Of a stretch of 64,000 bases of DNA, positions 61,621 through 64,000 are shown piece by piece. A program made the translations under genes and the position numbers. Origin of the DNA: Flavobacteriales bacterium (lineage in GTDB: Bacteria; Bacteroidota; Bacteroidia; CAIKAF01); assembly GCA_022402535.1 (NCBI GenBank), contig JAKRSD010000024.1:60769-124768 (forward strand), given 5' to 3'. The first letter of the stretch is position 1, and every line of letters begins with the position of its first letter. The notes under the pieces were generated by a model. The model saw only the letters and a list, made by a program, of their open reading frames with translations, searched no databases and was not told the DNA's origin.

Positions 61621-64000
61621 TTACTTCACAATCAATTTTATCGGATTCAGCACGAGTTTATTTGAGCGAAGTTGAATGAAGTAGGTACCCGGATTCATAT
61701 TTGCCCGGTCAAAGGTGAAATCAGTGGTTCCTTTTTCCAGGTTTACGTTACGAATCATAATCCGTTTACCGTTTATATCCGAAATTTCCAGTTCCGCGTT
61801 ATTTATAGCAACTGCCATATTCACCGAAACCGTAAATTTATCTTCCGCCGGATTCGGGAACACCAACATGCTGTTTCCTTCTCCGTCGGCATAACAGATG
61901 ATGCTGATCGGATCAAAACTTTCGGTGGTGCCGTCATAATCGCGCTGGGTGAGGCGGTAGTAGCTTAATCCATTCAGCGGACGATCATCTACAGCCGTAT
62001 AGCTGAGCGGTGCATTGCTGTTTCCGGCTCCTGCCACCGTGGTTACTTCTTCCCATTCTACCAAGTTGGGCGAACGGTCAATCAGGAAGATTTCGTTATT
62101 GATTTCCGAAGCGGTAATCCAGTTCAGTTTCACCATACCGTTATCACACTCTGCCGTGAAACTTTGCAGTACGATTGGCAATGGATTCACATCGTTGGTG
62201 GCCCCCAGCCAGAATTCAGAGAAGGAGGGAATACTATATGTGACATATCGGGCCGTACCCGGAAGTGTACCCACCACGGCACTGGCTAAACCATTGGCCG
62301 TTTGTTGATGCAGCGTGGTAAACCCGCCTGTTCCACAGTTATTGATGTCGTCTCCATCCACTACGGATGGATTACCCGGATTGGAATATTTACTCAAATC
62401 TAAGTCGGCATGGGAAGACACATCATCGTCCGGGTTGGCGTTGCTGTTTGCCGATGTCTGCAAAGTCAGGTATTCTGAATTGTTGTAATATAAACGCACC
62501 TGTACATTACCCGCCGGTTGATTTTCGGGTTCAATGGTCCAGTGACGGCCCAATGCCGCCGATTGGAACCAGGGTTGATACGTGCCGCAGGCCTGGATGG
62601 AAACAGGAGGCTCCACATAACTTAGTGCGGTTACATATCCTAAATCTTCATTTCCGGGATTTACGGCCACAATATGTCCGTTAGCCGAACGGAATTCTAC
62701 AAAATTATTATTCCTGAACAGGTAACAGGTACGATTATCCCCGTCATTAGATAATGTACTTAAGGTATTTTCTACCGTAATCAACGGTATATTTACCTGC
62801 GATGTACAGCCTAACGGAGTGGAAGCCCAAACATAGTAATTAGCATTATCGGCTGTAAGATTTTCGGTATGGAAAACTAAAGTGCTTCCGTTACCGGTTT
62901 GAATAAATCCTACAGGATTCGTTCCATCTATAAGCTGATAACTGATGCCTGACTGTGAAGAAGGCACTTCAATTCGGGCGCTACCTCTGAAACACAAAGG
63001 CAGAACCGTTACCTGATTTGCCGTAAAGGCCGCCGGAATCGGATTTACGGTTACCGTCTGTGAAGCACAGGTGGTGGTGTTACAGGTTCCGCTGTAACGG
63101 ACAAAATACGTAGTGGTAGAACCTGGTGAAACCGTTATGGAATTTCCTGTTCCTACCAATGTTCCGCCGCAGCTGCCTGAAAACCATTGGGCTACCGCAC
63201 CCGTGCCTGCACTTCCGCCTGAAAGTGTCAATGTGGTGGAATTACCATTACATATGGTACTTGTGCCTGTTATGCCGGTAGGGGCTACCGACAACGTATT
63301 TACGGTAACCGTCTGCGAAGCACAGGTAGTGGTGTTACAGGTTCCCTCAGCTCTTACAAAATAGGTAGTAGTAGAACCCGGGCTTACCAAAATAGAGGTT
63401 CCTGAACCAACTAATGTGCCTCCGCAGCTACCCGTGTACCAGCGCCAAACGGCACCAGTACCCAAAGAACCGCCGCTGAGGGTAAGTGTGGTATTACCAC
63501 CTGCGCAGATTGTACTTATGCCTGTTATGCCGGTAGGGGCTACCGACAACGTATTTACGGTAACTGTTTGCGAAGCACAGGTGGTGGTGTTACACGTTCC
63601 GTTGTAACGGACAAAATACGTAGTGGTAGAACTTGGTGAAACCGTAATGGAATTTCCTGTACCGATTACCGTACTGCCACAACTGCCTTCAAACCATTGG
63701 GCTACCGCACCCGTGCCTGCACTTCCGCCTGAAAGTGTCAATGTGGTGGAATTACCATTACATATGGTACTTGTGCCTGTTATGCCGGTAGGGGCTACCG
63801 ACAACGTATTTACGGTAACCGTCTGTGAAGCACAGGTGGTGGTGTTACACGTTCCGTTGTAACGGACAAAATACGTAGTGGTAGAACTTGGTGAAACCGT
63901 AATGGAATTTCCTGTACCGATTACCGTACTGCCACAACTGCCTTCAAACCATTGGGCTACCGCACCCGTGCCTGCACTTCCGCCTGAAAGTGTCAATGTG
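61621..64000 (-). CDS. Second giant T9SS-sorted protein, C-terminal part only, with tandem Ig-like repeats
   Basis: The frame is open from the window edge to the stop at 61621-61623, about 792 residues visible; its start lies beyond the window. Residues run in repeats of 85 amino acids (unit from SVAPTGITG to TVTVNTL) with conserved Cys: TSTICNGNSTTLTLSGGS, GSCGSTV, TYFVRYNGTCNTTTCASQ. Four copies (one partial) lie before a shared C-terminal region that closely matches the upstream-oriented neighbour at 55864-61347. It ends with a T9SS sorting domain (VFPNPAEDKFTVSV to KLIVK). Ig-like repeats in a secreted, anchored protein suggest an adhesin. Ligand unknown. Confidence 0.85.
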   Translation of the reverse strand, partial: TLTLSGGSAGTGAVAQWFEGSCGSTVIGTGNSITVSPSSTTTYFVRYNGTCNTTTCASQTVTVNTLSVAPTGITGTSTICNGNSTTLTLSGGSAGTGAVAQWFEGSCGSTVIGTGNSITVSPSSTTTYFVRYNGTCNTTTCASQTVTVNTLSVAPTGITGISTICAGGNTTLTLSGGSLGTGAVWRWYTGSCGGTLVGSGTSILVSPGSTTTYFVRAEGTCNTTTCASQTVTVNTLSVAPTGITGTSTICNGNSTTLTLSGGSAGTGAVAQWFSGSCGGTLVGTGNSITVSPGSTTTYFVRYSGTCNTTTCASQTVTVNPIPAAFTANQVTVLPLCFRGSARIEVPSSQSGISYQLIDGTNPVGFIQTGNGSTLVFHTENLTADNANYYVWASTPLGCTSQVNIPLITVENTLSTLSNDGDNRTCYLFRNNNFVEFRSANGHIVAVNPGNEDLGYVTALSYVEPPVSIQACGTYQPWFQSAALGRHWTIEPENQPAGNVQVRLYYNNSEYLTLQTSANSNANPDDDVSSHADLDLSKYSNPGNPSVVDGDDINNCGTGGFTTLHQQTANGLASAVVGTLPGTARYVTYSIPSFSEFWLGATNDVNPLPIVLQSFTAECDNGMVKLNWITASEINNEIFLIDRSPNLVEWEEVTTVAGAGNSNAPLSYTAVDDRPLNGLSYYRLTQRDYDGTTESFDPISIICYADGEGNSMLVFPNPAEDKFTVSVNMAVAINNAELEISDINGKRIMIRNVNLEKGTTDFTFDRANMNPGTYFIQLRSNKLVLNPIKLIVK
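63045..64000. repeat. 255-bp tandem coding repeats, 3.75 copies visible
   Basis: The string TTACGG...CCGTCTG or close variant recurs at 63045, 63300, 63555 and 63810, and TATGCCGGTAGGGGCTACCG at 63271, 63526 and 63781, a period of exactly 255 bases (85 codons). The two outermost copies appear identical from about 63596 and 63851 to the window edge; inner copies differ more. The array continues past the window. Confidence 0.92.

Noticed and set aside
63045..64000. CRISPR-like array from regular repeats
   Set aside because: The 255-base period is in frame (85 codons), repeats code for Ig-like domains, and there are no spacers of unrelated sequence.

Overview
This is a chromosomal window from a member of the Bacteroidota. 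The evidence is C-terminal type IX secretion (T9SS) sorting domains on several large secreted proteins, TAnnTTTG promoter -7 boxes directly upstream of many genes, few clear Shine-Dalgarno sites, and typical Bacteroidota genes (S9 dipeptidyl-peptidase, peptide MFS transporter, ATP-dependent PEP carboxykinase, CDP-glucose genes, nhaD-exbB-exbD-tonB-folC). I cannot place it below phylum. There are no phage genes, insertion sequences, CRISPR arrays or rRNA genes. One tRNA is present, a CAT-anticodon tRNA-Met on the minus strand.

Layout. 1-4.3 kb: 5' part of a secreted EEP-fold phosphoesterase, a lipoprotein, then lysA, folE and hutI, several with very short leaders. 4.6-8.2 kb: a T9SS-sorted PKD/Ig-like repeat protein convergent with a Tat-signal protein carrying a CFI-box-like motif. 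8.4-12.5 kb: aconitase and an amidase. 12.5-15.7 kb: a two-gene minus-strand operon pairing a sphingosine-1-phosphate-lyase-like PLP enzyme with an FGGY kinase. 15.8-19.4 kb: tRNA-Met, an acyl-CoA carboxylase beta subunit, a 40-residue Cys-containing lipoprotein too short for usual gene calling, and an MlaEF-type lipid ABC transporter. 19.4-26.5 kb: DUF1684 protein, secreted GH13 enzyme, CrtI-like oxidoreductase, FabH, RecQ. 26.6-31.3 kb: an outer-membrane barrel protein and a CDP-6-deoxyhexose set (rfbF, rfbG, an RmlC-like epimerase, an RmlD-like reductase). 31.4-35.6 kb: rmuC, a TPR protein, and a secreted cytochrome c / type-2 copper monooxygenase fusion with a T9SS tail.

35.6-45.5 kb: acyl-CoA dehydrogenase, anmK, a Glu/Leu/Phe/Val-type dehydrogenase, nhaD, a complete exbB-exbD-tonB set, folC, an orphan NarL-type response regulator, and a 460-base stretch of low-complexity repeats before a small membrane protein. 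45.5-52.7 kb: AbgT transporter, peptide transporter with a large loop insertion, dipeptidyl-peptidase and an FAD-linked oxidase; the peptidase and the peptide transporter look like one functional unit (cleave, then import di/tripeptides). 52.7-55.7 kb: an intergenic hairpin repeat pair, pckA, and a Fic protein with an XRE-type helix-turn-helix. 55.8-64.0 kb: two tandem giant T9SS adhesin-like proteins that share their C-terminal ~430 residues; the second runs off the window edge and contains near-identical 255-bp repeats.

Much of the window is housekeeping metabolism. The parts most worth following up are the lyase/kinase operon, the cytochrome-copper monooxygenase, the CFI-box protein, the small lipoprotein, the CDP-sugar branch, and the adhesin pair with its recently amplified repeats. 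All names rest on reading motifs and remembered family features; no database search was run.
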